Shown piece by piece: positions 26,065 to 34,286 of a stretch of 64,000 nucleotides of DNA. Below the pieces are notes generated by a model that was given only the letters and a program-made list of their open reading frames with translations, was not told the DNA's origin and made no database searches. Origin of the DNA: Polaromonas sp. (lineage in GTDB: Bacteria > Pseudomonadota > Gammaproteobacteria > Burkholderiales > Burkholderiaceae_C); contig NZ_JABBPC010000012.1 in assembly GCF_012927485.1 (NCBI RefSeq), positions 310,001 to 374,000 of the forward strand. Reading direction: 5' to 3'. How positions within the stretch are numbered: position 1 is the first letter of the stretch; every line of letters starts with the position of its first letter. A program made the translations under genes and the position numbers.

Positions 26065-27420
26065 ATGGCACATGCGCAGAAGAAAGAAAAACCACCTTAC
26101 TCTGGCTATTTTTTGACGTTTGAATTAGGGCGCATCAACAAGATTAAAGAGAGCCTGTATTACCCAGGTGAGGCCTCCGAGTCATTTTCGGCCATGGACT
26201 GGACTTTCGAACGTCGAGAAATCGCATTTTTGTCATTGACACCCGGTGAAGTCTGCATAGACGCGGTTGTGCTCATGGAGCGCATGCACGGAACCGGTGG
26301 TACTGGCAAGCTAAAGATGCGAATGTGGGCACCGGTAATGATCGAAAAATCGATTAATCCCGTTGAAATTGTTGATGCTTTTCCCGCTGCAGAGCGATTG
26401 TGTACTGCGGAGACATTTCGGCGCATACCGCATGACGAATGGTCCCGAGCCATAGATGCAATCAAGCGCCTGCGTCCTGTTGTGGCAGAGCTTTTAGATA
26501 CTTTGATTGCGTTGCGTGCCGAGCAGAATCGCCTGACAGGTAATGACACAAAAATCCTGCGACTGACCGAACAACGTGATGCGATTGGATTAGCATTTGA
26601 CATCGCCTCATTGGATCGCAAAACCATTTTGCGTGAAGCGCACCTTGAGCGGGTCCAAAGTGCCCAGTCTGTTTTGGATCTCTTGGATCAAGAGCCGCAA
26701 CAAGAACAAGATTTGATTAGAGACGACCAAAAAGTTTTCAAAGGACTTTTGTCCAAAGAGGATATGCGAAGTGCCCAATTTGATGGCCTTGGCGGACGCA
26801 AAGTGCGAGTACACGTCTACGACAAAAAACCCTTGGAAACTGTGCTTGGTATCGATCTACTGATCTATTTGGCGGACTACAAGTCGTACCTGCTGCTGCA
26901 ATATAAGTGCATGGAGCCAAAAAGCGACGAGGAAGGAAGGACGTGGTCGTATTTGGTTGATCCACAGTTGCACAAACAAATTCAGGCAATGAACAACGCG
27001 GTCAATGCCTTCACCAGACTGCCTACCCCCTCGTCACCGTCTATGGCGGACTGGCGATTGAGCAGCGAAGCTTTCTTTTTTAAATTCTGTGAGACGACTC
27101 GTCCTGATGCGCGCGACGACGCTTTGGTGGCGGGCATTACATTGGGTCATTCGCACCTCAAGCAATTTCTTCAGCTACCCGATTCGCATGGAAAGGACGG
27201 CGGGCAACGCGTTGGTTACGGAAACTGCCCTAGGTATCTGAACAACTCGCAATTTGTGGAGTTAGCGCGTGCAGGTTGGATTGGGTGTGACCAGCGAGGT
27301 TTTTCCTTAATTTCGCAAGTCATCACGGAAGGGCAGCGGGGAGGGAAGTCAGCAATGTTTGCCGTGATCGAAGGTAGCGGAGCCAAAACGTCTCAAGATA
27401 GAAGAAAGCGAATCAGGTAA
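26065..27420 (+). CDS. Unknown protein with a PD-(D/E)XK-like QxK core
   Basis: A 451-residue protein I do not recognise as a whole. A middle region predicted helical (about 120-235, Leu/Glu/Gln-rich) is followed by GIDLLIYLADYKSYLLLQYKCME. Here Asp264 and Gln279-Tyr-Lys281 sit on adjacent strands as in the Asp...Gln-x-Lys variant of PD-(D/E)XK nucleases such as Mrr. The C-terminus has a GYGNCPRYLNN segment and a basic tail. The ATG has AAGGAAG 5 bases upstream. Codon use appears less GC-rich than in flanking genes, which suggests transfer. The stop is 7 bases before the next nuclease-like gene, so the two are probably translated together. Confidence 0.6.
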   Translation: MAHAQKKEKPPYSGYFLTFELGRINKIKESLYYPGEASESFSAMDWTFERREIAFLSLTPGEVCIDAVVLMERMHGTGGTGKLKMRMWAPVMIEKSINPVEIVDAFPAAERLCTAETFRRIPHDEWSRAIDAIKRLRPVVAELLDTLIALRAEQNRLTGNDTKILRLTEQRDAIGLAFDIASLDRKTILREAHLERVQSAQSVLDLLDQEPQQEQDLIRDDQKVFKGLLSKEDMRSAQFDGLGGRKVRVHVYDKKPLETVLGIDLLIYLADYKSYLLLQYKCMEPKSDEEGRTWSYLVDPQLHKQIQAMNNAVNAFTRLPTPSSPSMADWRLSSEAFFFKFCETTRPDARDDALVAGITLGHSHLKQFLQLPDSHGKDGGQRVGYGNCPRYLNNSQFVELARAGWIGCDQRGFSLISQVITEGQRGGKSAMFAVIEGSGAKTSQDRRKRIR

Positions 27421-27427
27421 TTAACCC

Positions 27428-28420
27428 ATGAGCGACATCAAACTTTTCCGTCTTACTGCAGGCAACGCCACCGAACTGCAAGGCAGTGCTTCCGACCTAG
27501 AAAAACCCCTACAAACACTGATCGAGGCCAACCTGGGGCCGCTGCTCAACATCCGGTTTCTGGCCGGCGAGCACTCCACCGGCAAAACCCACGGAGGGCG
27601 CATTGATTCGCTGGGGCTGGACGAGAACGACTGCCCGGTGATTCTGGAATACAAGCGCTCGGTGGGCGAAAACGTTATCAACCAGGGCCTGTTTTATCTG
27701 GACTGGTTGATGGACCACCAAGCCGAGTTCAAGCTGCTGGTGCTTGACAAGTTGGGCGCAACCGCCGCCGATGCCATTGACTGGAGCGCACCGCGTGTGG
27801 TGTGTATCGCTGCAGACTTCACCAAGTACGACGGCCACGCAGTGCAGCAGATTGGCCGCAACATTGAGCTGATTCGCTACCGCCGCTTTGGCGACGATTT
27901 GCTGCTGCTTGAGTCTGCCAACGCCGGGGGCGACACGACGGCCAAAGTCACGCCCAACAAACAATCCAAGACTAAGCTAGCTGCCGCGCCTGCGGCGCTT
28001 CCAGGCGCGCCGTTAAACACGGCCCTCGTCAAACCCACGGGGCCGGACAAGTCGTTCGCGGAGCTGTTGGCCGGTTTGTCAGAGCCCACACAGCAACTTT
28101 TGGCCTCGTTGGAGGATTACACACTCTCGCTCGGCGACGATGTGCAGCGCAAAGAGTTGCGTCTGTACGCAGCCTTCAAGCGCCTGAAGAATTTTGCCAC
28201 CGTGGTGCTGCATAAGAAGAATTGTCTGCAGCTGTTTCTGCATGTAGACCCTGCACCTGCCGTGGCGGTGCTACCAAACGCGCGCGATGTGACGCACATC
28301 GGGCATTGGGGCACGGGCAACCTGGAAGTAACCATCAGTACCATGGCCGATCTGGATGCGGCTAAGCCGTTCATCAACGCCGCGTACGAAGGGCGTGCAG
28401 TTACCAGTCTCGTTTTTTAG
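27428..28420 (+). CDS. NucS-like PD-(D/E)XK protein with C-terminal DUF5655-like domain
   Basis: A 330-residue protein. The N-terminal half resembles the nuclease domain of EndoMS/NucS: LIEANLGPLL (Glu33), GGRIDSLGLD (Asp60) and ILEYKRS (Glu74, Lys76), then NQGLFYLDWL. A flexible Ala/Pro/Lys linker (about 165-205) leads to a C-terminal domain (about 208-330, LAGLSEPTQQLLASLEDYTLSLG to the end) resembling DUF5655, often attached to such nuclease domains. It begins 7 bases after the preceding unknown gene. DNA binding or cleavage is inferred from the intact core residues. The biological role is unknown. Confidence 0.7.
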   Translation: MSDIKLFRLTAGNATELQGSASDLEKPLQTLIEANLGPLLNIRFLAGEHSTGKTHGGRIDSLGLDENDCPVILEYKRSVGENVINQGLFYLDWLMDHQAEFKLLVLDKLGATAADAIDWSAPRVVCIAADFTKYDGHAVQQIGRNIELIRYRRFGDDLLLLESANAGGDTTAKVTPNKQSKTKLAAAPAALPGAPLNTALVKPTGPDKSFAELLAGLSEPTQQLLASLEDYTLSLGDDVQRKELRLYAAFKRLKNFATVVLHKKNCLQLFLHVDPAPAVAVLPNARDVTHIGHWGTGNLEVTISTMADLDAAKPFINAAYEGRAVTSLVF

Positions 28421-28451
28421 CTGGATATGTTGGTAAAAGGGAAAGGAAAGC

Positions 28452-29066
28452 ATGAGCATTGACGACCGCGACTACATGCGTGATCGACATTGCGCCTCCG
28501 CCATGGAGTCCCGACGATTCCGTACATCTGAGCAGCATAAAACCCGTCAAGCAGAACAGCTGAAACAACGTTTTGCAAAGTACAGCGACTCGCCAAATCG
28601 GGTTGCTGTCACCAAGGCGGGTTGTAAACGCTTTGTGCTTATCTTGCTGGTGCTGGTCATGGGTGCCATGCTGTTTAAACGCGTGCCGCAAATTTCGGCG
28701 TATTTCCAATCCCGAGAAGCTAAAGCCCCATTCCCCATGACCGGTGCGGTTCGCTGGTTTATCCCGGCACCGGCCAATGGAGTGAACGATATGGCACCTT
28801 TGACGATCACCGGGTTTGCTGAGGCGGGCCGCCATGCGGTGGTCAGGCTCGATACGTGGGAGGCCCATGCGCCCGTCGTCATGATCCCGATTCGCAGCGG
28901 TGAAACGGTCACGCTTCAGGTGCCGCTTGGGTGCTATCGGATCAGCTATGCGCCAAACGCCTCATGGCAAGATGAATTCAGGTTGCAGGGAGAGGCGCGA
29001 GAAGGCATTGAGCCGATGGAGTTTTACCGCACGGACAATCGGACATGGGGCACTTTATTGACCTGA
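28452..29066 (+). CDS. Single-pass membrane protein of unknown function
   Basis: A 204-residue protein not recognised. It starts MSIDDRDYMRDRH, a charged cytoplasmic region of about 58 residues. One membrane segment follows (about 60-78, FVLILLVLVMGAMLF), then a periplasmic domain of some 120 residues with beta-rich character (AVVRLDTWEAHAPVVMIPIRSGETVTLQVPLGCYRISYA). The ATG at 28452 has AAAGGAAAG directly upstream. It is 31 bases after the NucS-like gene on the same strand and could be part of the same transcript. Confidence 0.55.
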   Translation: MSIDDRDYMRDRHCASAMESRRFRTSEQHKTRQAEQLKQRFAKYSDSPNRVAVTKAGCKRFVLILLVLVMGAMLFKRVPQISAYFQSREAKAPFPMTGAVRWFIPAPANGVNDMAPLTITGFAEAGRHAVVRLDTWEAHAPVVMIPIRSGETVTLQVPLGCYRISYAPNASWQDEFRLQGEAREGIEPMEFYRTDNRTWGTLLT

Positions 29067-29130
29067 ACGGGCACCTTAACGGCAACCTCAAAACGCGCCG
29101 GTCCAGTTTTTTCTGAAACAAATACTCAAA

Positions 29131-29606
29131 ATGTACATCCGAACTTTCCGCAGTGGCGACGAAACTACGCTTCGCGCCATCTTCCACTCATCGGTGCATG
29201 CGTTGGCCCGCAAAAACTACACACTCGAGCAACTGGATGCATGGGCGCCGCGCCAGTACGATGCGGCGCAGTGGGGCGAGCGGGTTCGCAGCAACCAACC
29301 GTTCATTGCCGAGATCGAGGGTCACATCGCGGCTTATGCAGACCTTCAGCCGTCCGGCTATATCGACCATTTCTTTGTCGCGGGCGCGTATGCGGGTCGG
29401 GGTGTGGCAGGGCGCTGATGGTGCATATCCATCAGACGGCCGCCATCCGTGGCATTGCCCGACTGTTCGCCGATGTCAGTCTTACCGCCGAGCCATTTTT
29501 TAGGAAGAGCGGCTTTGTGGTCGAGGCGCGTCAGCTGGTTGAGGTGCGTGGCGTCGTTCTGGCAAACGCGCGGATGTGCAAGGAACTGCCGGCTCATCAC
29601 ACTTGA
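29131..29606 (+). pseudogene. GNAT-family acetyltransferase broken by a one-base deletion
   Basis: The frame from 29131 reads MYIRTFRSGDETTLRAIFHSSVHAL and continues to YIDHFFVAGAYAGRGVAGR, then stops at 29416-29418. The acetyl-CoA motif should read GRGVGRALMVHI; it is restored if one G is added near 29406. The second frame then runs QTAAIRGIARLFADVSLTAEPFFRKSGF to a stop at 29606. The whole matches a YafP-like N-acetyltransferase of about 158 residues. It is either a true frameshift or a sequencing error. Confidence 0.75.
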
Positions 29607-29847
29607 TTTAATAGCTTCTCGAGCTGGCAGAAATCGTGCTGGAGACTAATTTTACTTTGGGTGTGGCGACTTTTCACCGTGCGCCGCAGGTGCTTCGACC
29701 TCAGGGCCTGAGAGGCGACAATCTACCATCAACACTCAAAGCAATTTCCGCGCTAGTGCCTCGTTGACGTAGGGCCAGACGGATACGGTGGTTCACCCGC
29801 TGATGAATGGCCAACACGCCACCATCACCAACATTAAGAGCTACAAC

Positions 29848-30099
29848 ATGACCCAAGACTTAAATCACAAGAACGCATTGAAGAAGATGGCGCTGTGCGA
29901 TTCGTGCGCTGGCATCCAGCGCAACTGGCGCGGGGCGCCCGGCCATCCCGAACTGATGCAAGGCGTCAACCGCAAGGAACCGCGCAACCACGGTCAGGTC
30001 ACCGTTACCAAGTACCGCTGTGAACGCTGCGGCACACATTGGGAGTACGAGAACGACAAGGTCAATCTCCACGCGGGTTGGTCGGTGGTGGGGCAATAG
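29848..30099 (+). CDS. Small zinc-ribbon-like protein
   Basis: An 83-residue protein starting MTQDLNHKNALKKM. Two CxxC pairs, CDSC near residue 17 and CERC near residue 58, could bind one zinc ion. It ends KVNLHAGWSVVGQ. A longer version from an ATG at 29788 is possible; neither has a clear ribosome site. It stands alone between the broken acetyltransferase and a glutathione transferase. The role is unknown. Confidence 0.5.
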   Translation: MTQDLNHKNALKKMALCDSCAGIQRNWRGAPGHPELMQGVNRKEPRNHGQVTVTKYRCERCGTHWEYENDKVNLHAGWSVVGQ

Positions 30100-30229
30100 T
30101 CGGCGCGCACTCCCTGTTGGGCTCCTGACTCTGGCCTGCGCTGCCCCTCTGCGCAGCGAGTCAATCGCTTTTTAGCCAAAATGGCGGCCTTTGGGCACGC
30201 ACCGCCCGTTTCCATTTCAAGGAACCGCC

Positions 30230-30934
30230 ATGACCGATCTCTCCGAATTCCCCATCACCCACAAATGGCCGGCTCAGCATCCCGACCGGCTGCAGCTCTA
30301 TGCCCTGACCACACCCAACGGTGTCAAGGTGTCGATCATGCTGGAAGAGACCGGCCTGCCGTACGAGCCGCATCTGGTCAGCTTCGAGCACCACGACCAG
30401 CTGTCGCCAGAATTCCTCTCCCTCAATCCGAACAACAAAATCCCGGCCATTCTCGACCCCAACGGGCCGGACGGCCAGCCGCTGGCGCTGTTCGAATCCG
30501 GCGCGATCCTGCTCTACCTGGCGGACAAAACCGGCCAATGCATTCCGCAGGATGCGGCGCAGCGTTACGAGACGATCCAGTGGTTGATGTTCCAGATGGG
30601 CGGCATCGGCCCGATGTTTGGCCAGTTGGGCTTCTTTCACAAGTTCGCCGGCAAAGATTATGAGGACAAGCGCCCGCGTGATCGCTACGTGGCAGAGTGC
30701 AAGCGCTTGCTGGCGGTGCTGGACCAGCGACTTGCAAACCGCGCCTGGATCATGGGCGAGCGCTACACCATAGCGGATATCGCCACCTTTCCCTGGGTGC
30801 GCGGGCTGCTCGAGTTTTACGCGGCGGGTGATCTGGTGGGCATTCAAAATTTTCCGAACGTCACGCGGGTACTGACGGCGTTTCTGGCACGCCCGGCGGT
30901 GGTGCGGGGGCTTGGGATTCCAGCGGGGGCTTGA
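30230..30934 (+). CDS. Glutathione S-transferase, Nu-class (YfcG/YghU-like)
   Basis: A 234-residue cytosolic thiol-dependent enzyme. The thioredoxin-like N-terminal domain contains TPNGVKVSIMLEETGLPYE and SLNPNNKIPAILDP. The ESGAIL segment for the glutathione gamma-glutamyl group follows. The C-terminal helical domain has YTIADIATFPWV. The TPNG motif is that of Nu-class enzymes, which often show disulfide-bond reductase activity. The ATG at 30230 has AAGGA upstream, favouring it over a start 13 codons earlier. Confidence 0.92.
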   Translation: MTDLSEFPITHKWPAQHPDRLQLYALTTPNGVKVSIMLEETGLPYEPHLVSFEHHDQLSPEFLSLNPNNKIPAILDPNGPDGQPLALFESGAILLYLADKTGQCIPQDAAQRYETIQWLMFQMGGIGPMFGQLGFFHKFAGKDYEDKRPRDRYVAECKRLLAVLDQRLANRAWIMGERYTIADIATFPWVRGLLEFYAAGDLVGIQNFPNVTRVLTAFLARPAVVRGLGIPAGA

Positions 30935-31069
30935 TCCGCCGGACCCACCGTCGAGTTGAACCGCTGCCGCGCCCAACCTCCACCAGCAGTTGATTAAGCC
31001 TTGGCGCAGCCGTGGTTGCCGGACAGCGCCATTTATGATGCCTGTCACGCCTTCTGACAAAAACCTCGT

Positions 31070-31795
31070 ATGCCTCAATCTTCTGCACGTTCCAGCTTCA
31101 TGGCTGGTGTTCGCGATACCGTTCCCATGCTGGTGGGAGCCGCGCCCTTCGGCATGATTTTTGGTGCTTTGGTAGGCACCACAGCGCTGGCGGCGTGGCA
31201 AGGCCAGTTGATGTCGCTCAGTGTGTTTGCCGGCTCCAGCCAGTTCATTGCCCTCGGGCTCATGGCAGGGCTGGCCGGAACGCTGGTGATCTGGTTTGCG
31301 ACCTTCATCGTCAACCTGCGTCACATGCTGTACGCGGCGGCCCTTTTGCCGCACGTGGGCCATCTGCCGCCGCGCTGGCGCTGGCTGCTGGGCTTTTTGT
31401 TGACCGACGAAACCTTTGCGGTAGTGGACAGCTACTACCGCCAGCATCCTCAGGCGCGTTTGGGGCATTGGTACTTTTTGGGCTCTGGTTTGTCCATGTA
31501 TGCGAACTGGCAGTGCTGGACTCTGGTGGGGCTGTTGTTTGGTGCGGTGTTCCCGCAGTTGCAGACACTCGGTCTGGACTTTGCGATGGTGGTGACGTTC
31601 ATTTCCATCGTGGTGCCGCAATTGCTGCGCTTGCCCCACTTGGCGGCGGCTCTGGCGGCGGGCAGCGTGGCGTATGGGCTGAACGACCTGCCTTTCAAGC
31701 TGGGCCTGTTGGCCGCCATTGTGGTCGGCGTCGCCATCGGCATGCTGCTGACCCAATGGCGCCTGCACAAGTCAATGCCCGGGAGTGTGACATGA
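31070..31795 (+). CDS. azlC: Branched-chain amino-acid exporter large subunit AzlC
   Basis: Integral membrane protein of 241 residues with several hydrophobic helices. Family features include AAPFGMIFGALVG, SVFAGSSQFIALGLM and FIVNLRHMLYAAAL, then LLTDETFAV. With AzlD it forms a two-subunit exporter linked to branched-chain amino acids in other bacteria. The stop overlaps the azlD start in ATGA, so translation is coupled. Confidence 0.92.
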   Translation: MPQSSARSSFMAGVRDTVPMLVGAAPFGMIFGALVGTTALAAWQGQLMSLSVFAGSSQFIALGLMAGLAGTLVIWFATFIVNLRHMLYAAALLPHVGHLPPRWRWLLGFLLTDETFAVVDSYYRQHPQARLGHWYFLGSGLSMYANWQCWTLVGLLFGAVFPQLQTLGLDFAMVVTFISIVVPQLLRLPHLAAALAAGSVAYGLNDLPFKLGLLAAIVVGVAIGMLLTQWRLHKSMPGSVT

Positions 31796-32112
31796 GCGCC
31801 ACCGTGACGATCCTGGGCATGGCCCTGATCACGTTTGTGATCAAGGCGCTGGTGTTCATTCTGGGTGACCGGGTGAGGTTTGCGCCGACCCTGAAGCTGG
31901 CCCTGAGTTTTGTGCCTGTGACGGTGCTGACCGCGATCATTGTGCCGATGGTGTTGGCGCCGCATGGCCGGGGTCCGGAGTTGAGCTGGCACAACCCGCA
32001 ACTGGTGGCGGCTCTCTTTTCGGTGGTGCTGTGCGCCCTAACCCGGCATCAGCTGCTGACCATCCTGAGCGGGCTACTGGTATTTTTCGGCTGGCAATAT
32101 TGGGTCGGCTGA
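31792..32112 (+). CDS. azlD: Branched-chain amino-acid exporter small subunit AzlD
   Basis: A 106-residue membrane protein with about four hydrophobic helices, starting MSATVTILGMALITFVIKAL. The FVPVTVLTAIIVPMVL and LLTILSGLLVFFGWQY segments fit the AzlD family. It starts inside the azlC stop (4-base overlap). It is the small partner of AzlC. Confidence 0.88.
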   Translation: MSATVTILGMALITFVIKALVFILGDRVRFAPTLKLALSFVPVTVLTAIIVPMVLAPHGRGPELSWHNPQLVAALFSVVLCALTRHQLLTILSGLLVFFGWQYWVG

Positions 32113-32427
32113 AGCCCGCGAATTCACGCAACGTCCTGATTCGATAGCTGGCTGCCCCTATGGGCCAGGCACTACAGCCTGTTTAACTAATTTTGCAAAT
32201 CTGGCGTTTCGGTCATGCCGGCGCATGGGGGACCCGATTCGGGGTAGGAGCGGTCTTTCGGATGCTTAAGCCGAGTTCGCCCGACGCGCGGGGGCTCGGC
32301 AATACCCGCGGCCTGGGCAAAGAATCCGCCATCGTCATACACTGATTGTGCGGTCAGGCGCTTGCGCAGTCAGCGCCTCTACATCCGCCTCACACCCCCA
32401 TTCACTTTGTTAAATAAAGGAAACGTC
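32113..32427. other. Intergenic stretch between azlD and the alcohol dehydrogenase gene
   Basis: No gene seen. It contains an imperfect hairpin GCCGAG / CTCGGC (32270-32300) with partly complementary GC-rich inner arms, perhaps a terminator without T-run. The dehydrogenase promoter should lie to its right. Confidence 0.45.
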
Positions 32428-33480
32428 ATGCTCCCATCTGTTGGCTATGCTGCCCAAACGGCGCAGACTCCTCTGACCCCCTACAGTTTCGAACGGCGCG
32501 AGCCGGGTCCGCACGATGTGCAGATAGAGATCATGTATTGCGGCGTCTGCCATTCCGATTTGCACACGGTGCGCGATGAATGGCACAACACGGTTTATCC
32601 GGTGGTGCCAGGGCATGAAATTATTGGCCGTGTGACCCAGGTCGGCGAGCATGTTAAAAAATTCAAGGTCGGGCAAATCGCTGGCGTCGGCTGCATGGTC
32701 GACTCCTGCCAGACCTGCCCAAGCTGCGCCGAAGGACTGGAGCAATATTGCGAAGTCGGTTTCGTCGGCACCTACAACGGCGAGGAAAAACAGACCGGCG
32801 GCATGACTTACGGCGGCTACGCAAACAACATCGTTGTGAACGAAAAATTCGTGCTTCGGGTATCAGAGAAACTTGATCCTGCGGCAGCGGCGCCCTTGCT
32901 CTGCGCCGGCATTACAACCTACTCACCGCTGCGCCACTGGAAAGTTGGCAAAGGCCAAAAGGTCGGTATCGTCGGGTTGGGCGGGCTGGGCCATATGGGC
33001 GTCAAGATTGCGCATGCGATGGGCGCCCATGTGGTTTTGTTTACAACCTCGCCGGACAAGAAGGAAGATGCGCTGCGCCTGGGTGCCGATGAGGTGGTAA
33101 TTTCCAAAGACGCTGACCAAATGGCGCAGCATCTGAACAGTTTTGATTTCATCCTCAACACGGTCGCCGCGCCGCACAACCTGGACGCGTTTCTGGTCTT
33201 GCTCAAACGCGAAGGCACGATGACCCTGGTGGGCGCGCCCGCCACGCCGCATCCGTCCCCGCAAGTATTCAACCTGATCCTCAAGCGTCGCCATCTGGCG
33301 GGCTCGCTGATCGGCGGCATTCAGGAAACGCAGGAAATGCTGGATTTTTGCGCCGAGCATGGAATTACTTCTGACATTGAACTGATCAAAATTCAGGACA
33401 TCAATACAGCCTACGAGCGCATGCTCAAAAGCGATGTGAAATACCGCTTTGTCATCGACATGGCGTCGCTTCAGTCATAA
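32428..33480 (+). CDS. Zinc-dependent NAD(P) alcohol dehydrogenase (YahK/cinnamyl type)
   Basis: Medium-chain dehydrogenase/reductase of 350 residues that should interconvert an aldehyde and a primary alcohol. The catalytic zinc ligands are Cys38 in CGVCHSD and His62-Glu63 in GHE. The structural zinc Cys are 94, 97, 100 and 108. The nucleotide-binding loop is GLGGLGHMG, followed by TTSPDKKEDALRLGADEVV, which favours NADP as in YahK. The ATG at 32428 has AAAGGA upstream; a start 22 codons earlier is unlikely. It is monocistronic by position. Confidence 0.92.
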   Translation: MLPSVGYAAQTAQTPLTPYSFERREPGPHDVQIEIMYCGVCHSDLHTVRDEWHNTVYPVVPGHEIIGRVTQVGEHVKKFKVGQIAGVGCMVDSCQTCPSCAEGLEQYCEVGFVGTYNGEEKQTGGMTYGGYANNIVVNEKFVLRVSEKLDPAAAAPLLCAGITTYSPLRHWKVGKGQKVGIVGLGGLGHMGVKIAHAMGAHVVLFTTSPDKKEDALRLGADEVVISKDADQMAQHLNSFDFILNTVAAPHNLDAFLVLLKREGTMTLVGAPATPHPSPQVFNLILKRRHLAGSLIGGIQETQEMLDFCAEHGITSDIELIKIQDINTAYERMLKSDVKYRFVIDMASLQS

Positions 33481-33533
33481 AGCTGCAGACTGCGCAGTTG
33501 ACATTTACGTTGACGCGCGCAGCGCGCACTCCC

Positions 33534-33568
33534 GAGCGCTACCTCCGCCGCCGGCGGTTGTAGCGCTC
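33534..33568. terminator. Large hairpin after the alcohol dehydrogenase gene
   Basis: GAGCGCTAC pairs with GTAGCGCTC (9 bp), enclosing a second GC-rich palindrome around CCGCCGCCGGCGG. There is no T-run, so it may be a processing or Rho-linked 3' end rather than an intrinsic terminator. Confidence 0.4.
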
Positions 33569-34017
33569 CAGCCGCTGACTCACGTGCTGACCTTCCCTGG
33601 AACGTCACAGGCGCCATGTCTGTGATGCGTAAGGAGTCTTACAGACGCCTGTGCTCCTATGGCTCTAACTTTCTTCCGGTCTTTCGCTTCCCCGCATTGC
33701 GGGACTCCGCTTGCGGCACCTCTTCAAGTAATGGCAGCAGCTGAATCGTCCAGTGGCTGATCGAAGATTCGTTGACCAACCCCTCACACTTGCGCACCAT
33801 TTTTTTCTGATGGCGATAGCTCGGCGCGGCGCAACGGGCTAACCATCTTTTTAGCCGCCAGTATTTCGTTTCACGTCTTTTCAGTCAAAGCGCTCCGCAA
33901 AAAGGACCGGGCTGTTTGCGCGCTAGATGGGCGCTAGACGAGCGAGGCAACTAGGCATCTCTTGCCTCGCGCTCAGAACTCGCTTTTAGAAAATAACCAA
34001 TTTGGTAATTCGATAAT

Positions 34018-34044
34018 TTATTGACTTTATTGACTTTATTGAAT
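34018..34044. repeat. Three tandem 9-base repeats
   Basis: TTATTGACT occurs twice in tandem followed by TTATTGAAT, in the AT-rich part of the pilin-operon upstream region. Possible protein-binding array or a bendable element; no known site is matched. Confidence 0.6.
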
Positions 34045-34122
34045 TTGACGGCTCGAATTATTAATACCGTTATTGCTCTGGTTGTTTTGAAAAGTAACAA
34101 CGATTAATAAGTGTTTTTTCCG

Positions 34123-34180
34123 GCAATAGTTGTTATGCGTTTGCATACAAGTTCATGCAACATATGCGAACAACTATTGC
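34123..34180. promoter_or_regulatory. Nested inverted repeat upstream of the minor-pilin operon
   Basis: Outer perfect arms GCAATAGTTGTT and AACAACTATTGC (12 bp) enclose inner perfect arms TTGCAT and ATGCAA separated by 8 bases. The structure ends about 107 bases before the first pilin gene's preferred start (38 bases before the upstream alternative). Regulator binding is inferred. Confidence 0.5.
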
Positions 34181-34286
34181 ACAATCCGTATGCCCTCTTT
34201 AATCCGCATTTGTTTTTATGAAGTTTCTTCGCAAGGCCGGATCACCGGCTTGTTGCCCAACGAATAGTGACCGTGACTTTTCTTCT

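Larger units (their letters stand above)
33481..34286. other. Gene-poor region upstream of the minor-pilin operon
   Basis: The left 500 bases are GC-rich with several hairpins, including one at 33534-33568 and one at 33942-33970 (GCGAGGCAA / TTGCCTCGC). A 47-codon minus-strand open frame (33657-33800) has no recognised family and no ribosome site. From about 33985 it turns strongly AT-rich, with three 9-base repeats at 34018-34044 (TTATTGACT twice, then TTATTGAAT) and a nested inverted repeat at 34123-34180. The right part presumably holds the promoter of the pilin operon. Confidence 0.55.

Noticed and set aside
30161..31768. A 535-codon minus-strand open frame
   Set aside because: It runs antisense to the glutathione transferase and azlC genes, is rich in His, Arg and Gln as expected for a mirror of GC-rich coding DNA, and matches no family.
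33657..33800. Minus-strand 47-codon frame in the gap before the pilin operon
   Set aside because: It looked at first like a transposase end, but no IS motif, terminal repeat or ribosome site supports it.
33942..33970. Integron attC-like hairpin
   Set aside because: The stem GCGAGGCAA / TTGCCTCGC lacks the conserved core sites and no integrase or cassette genes are near.
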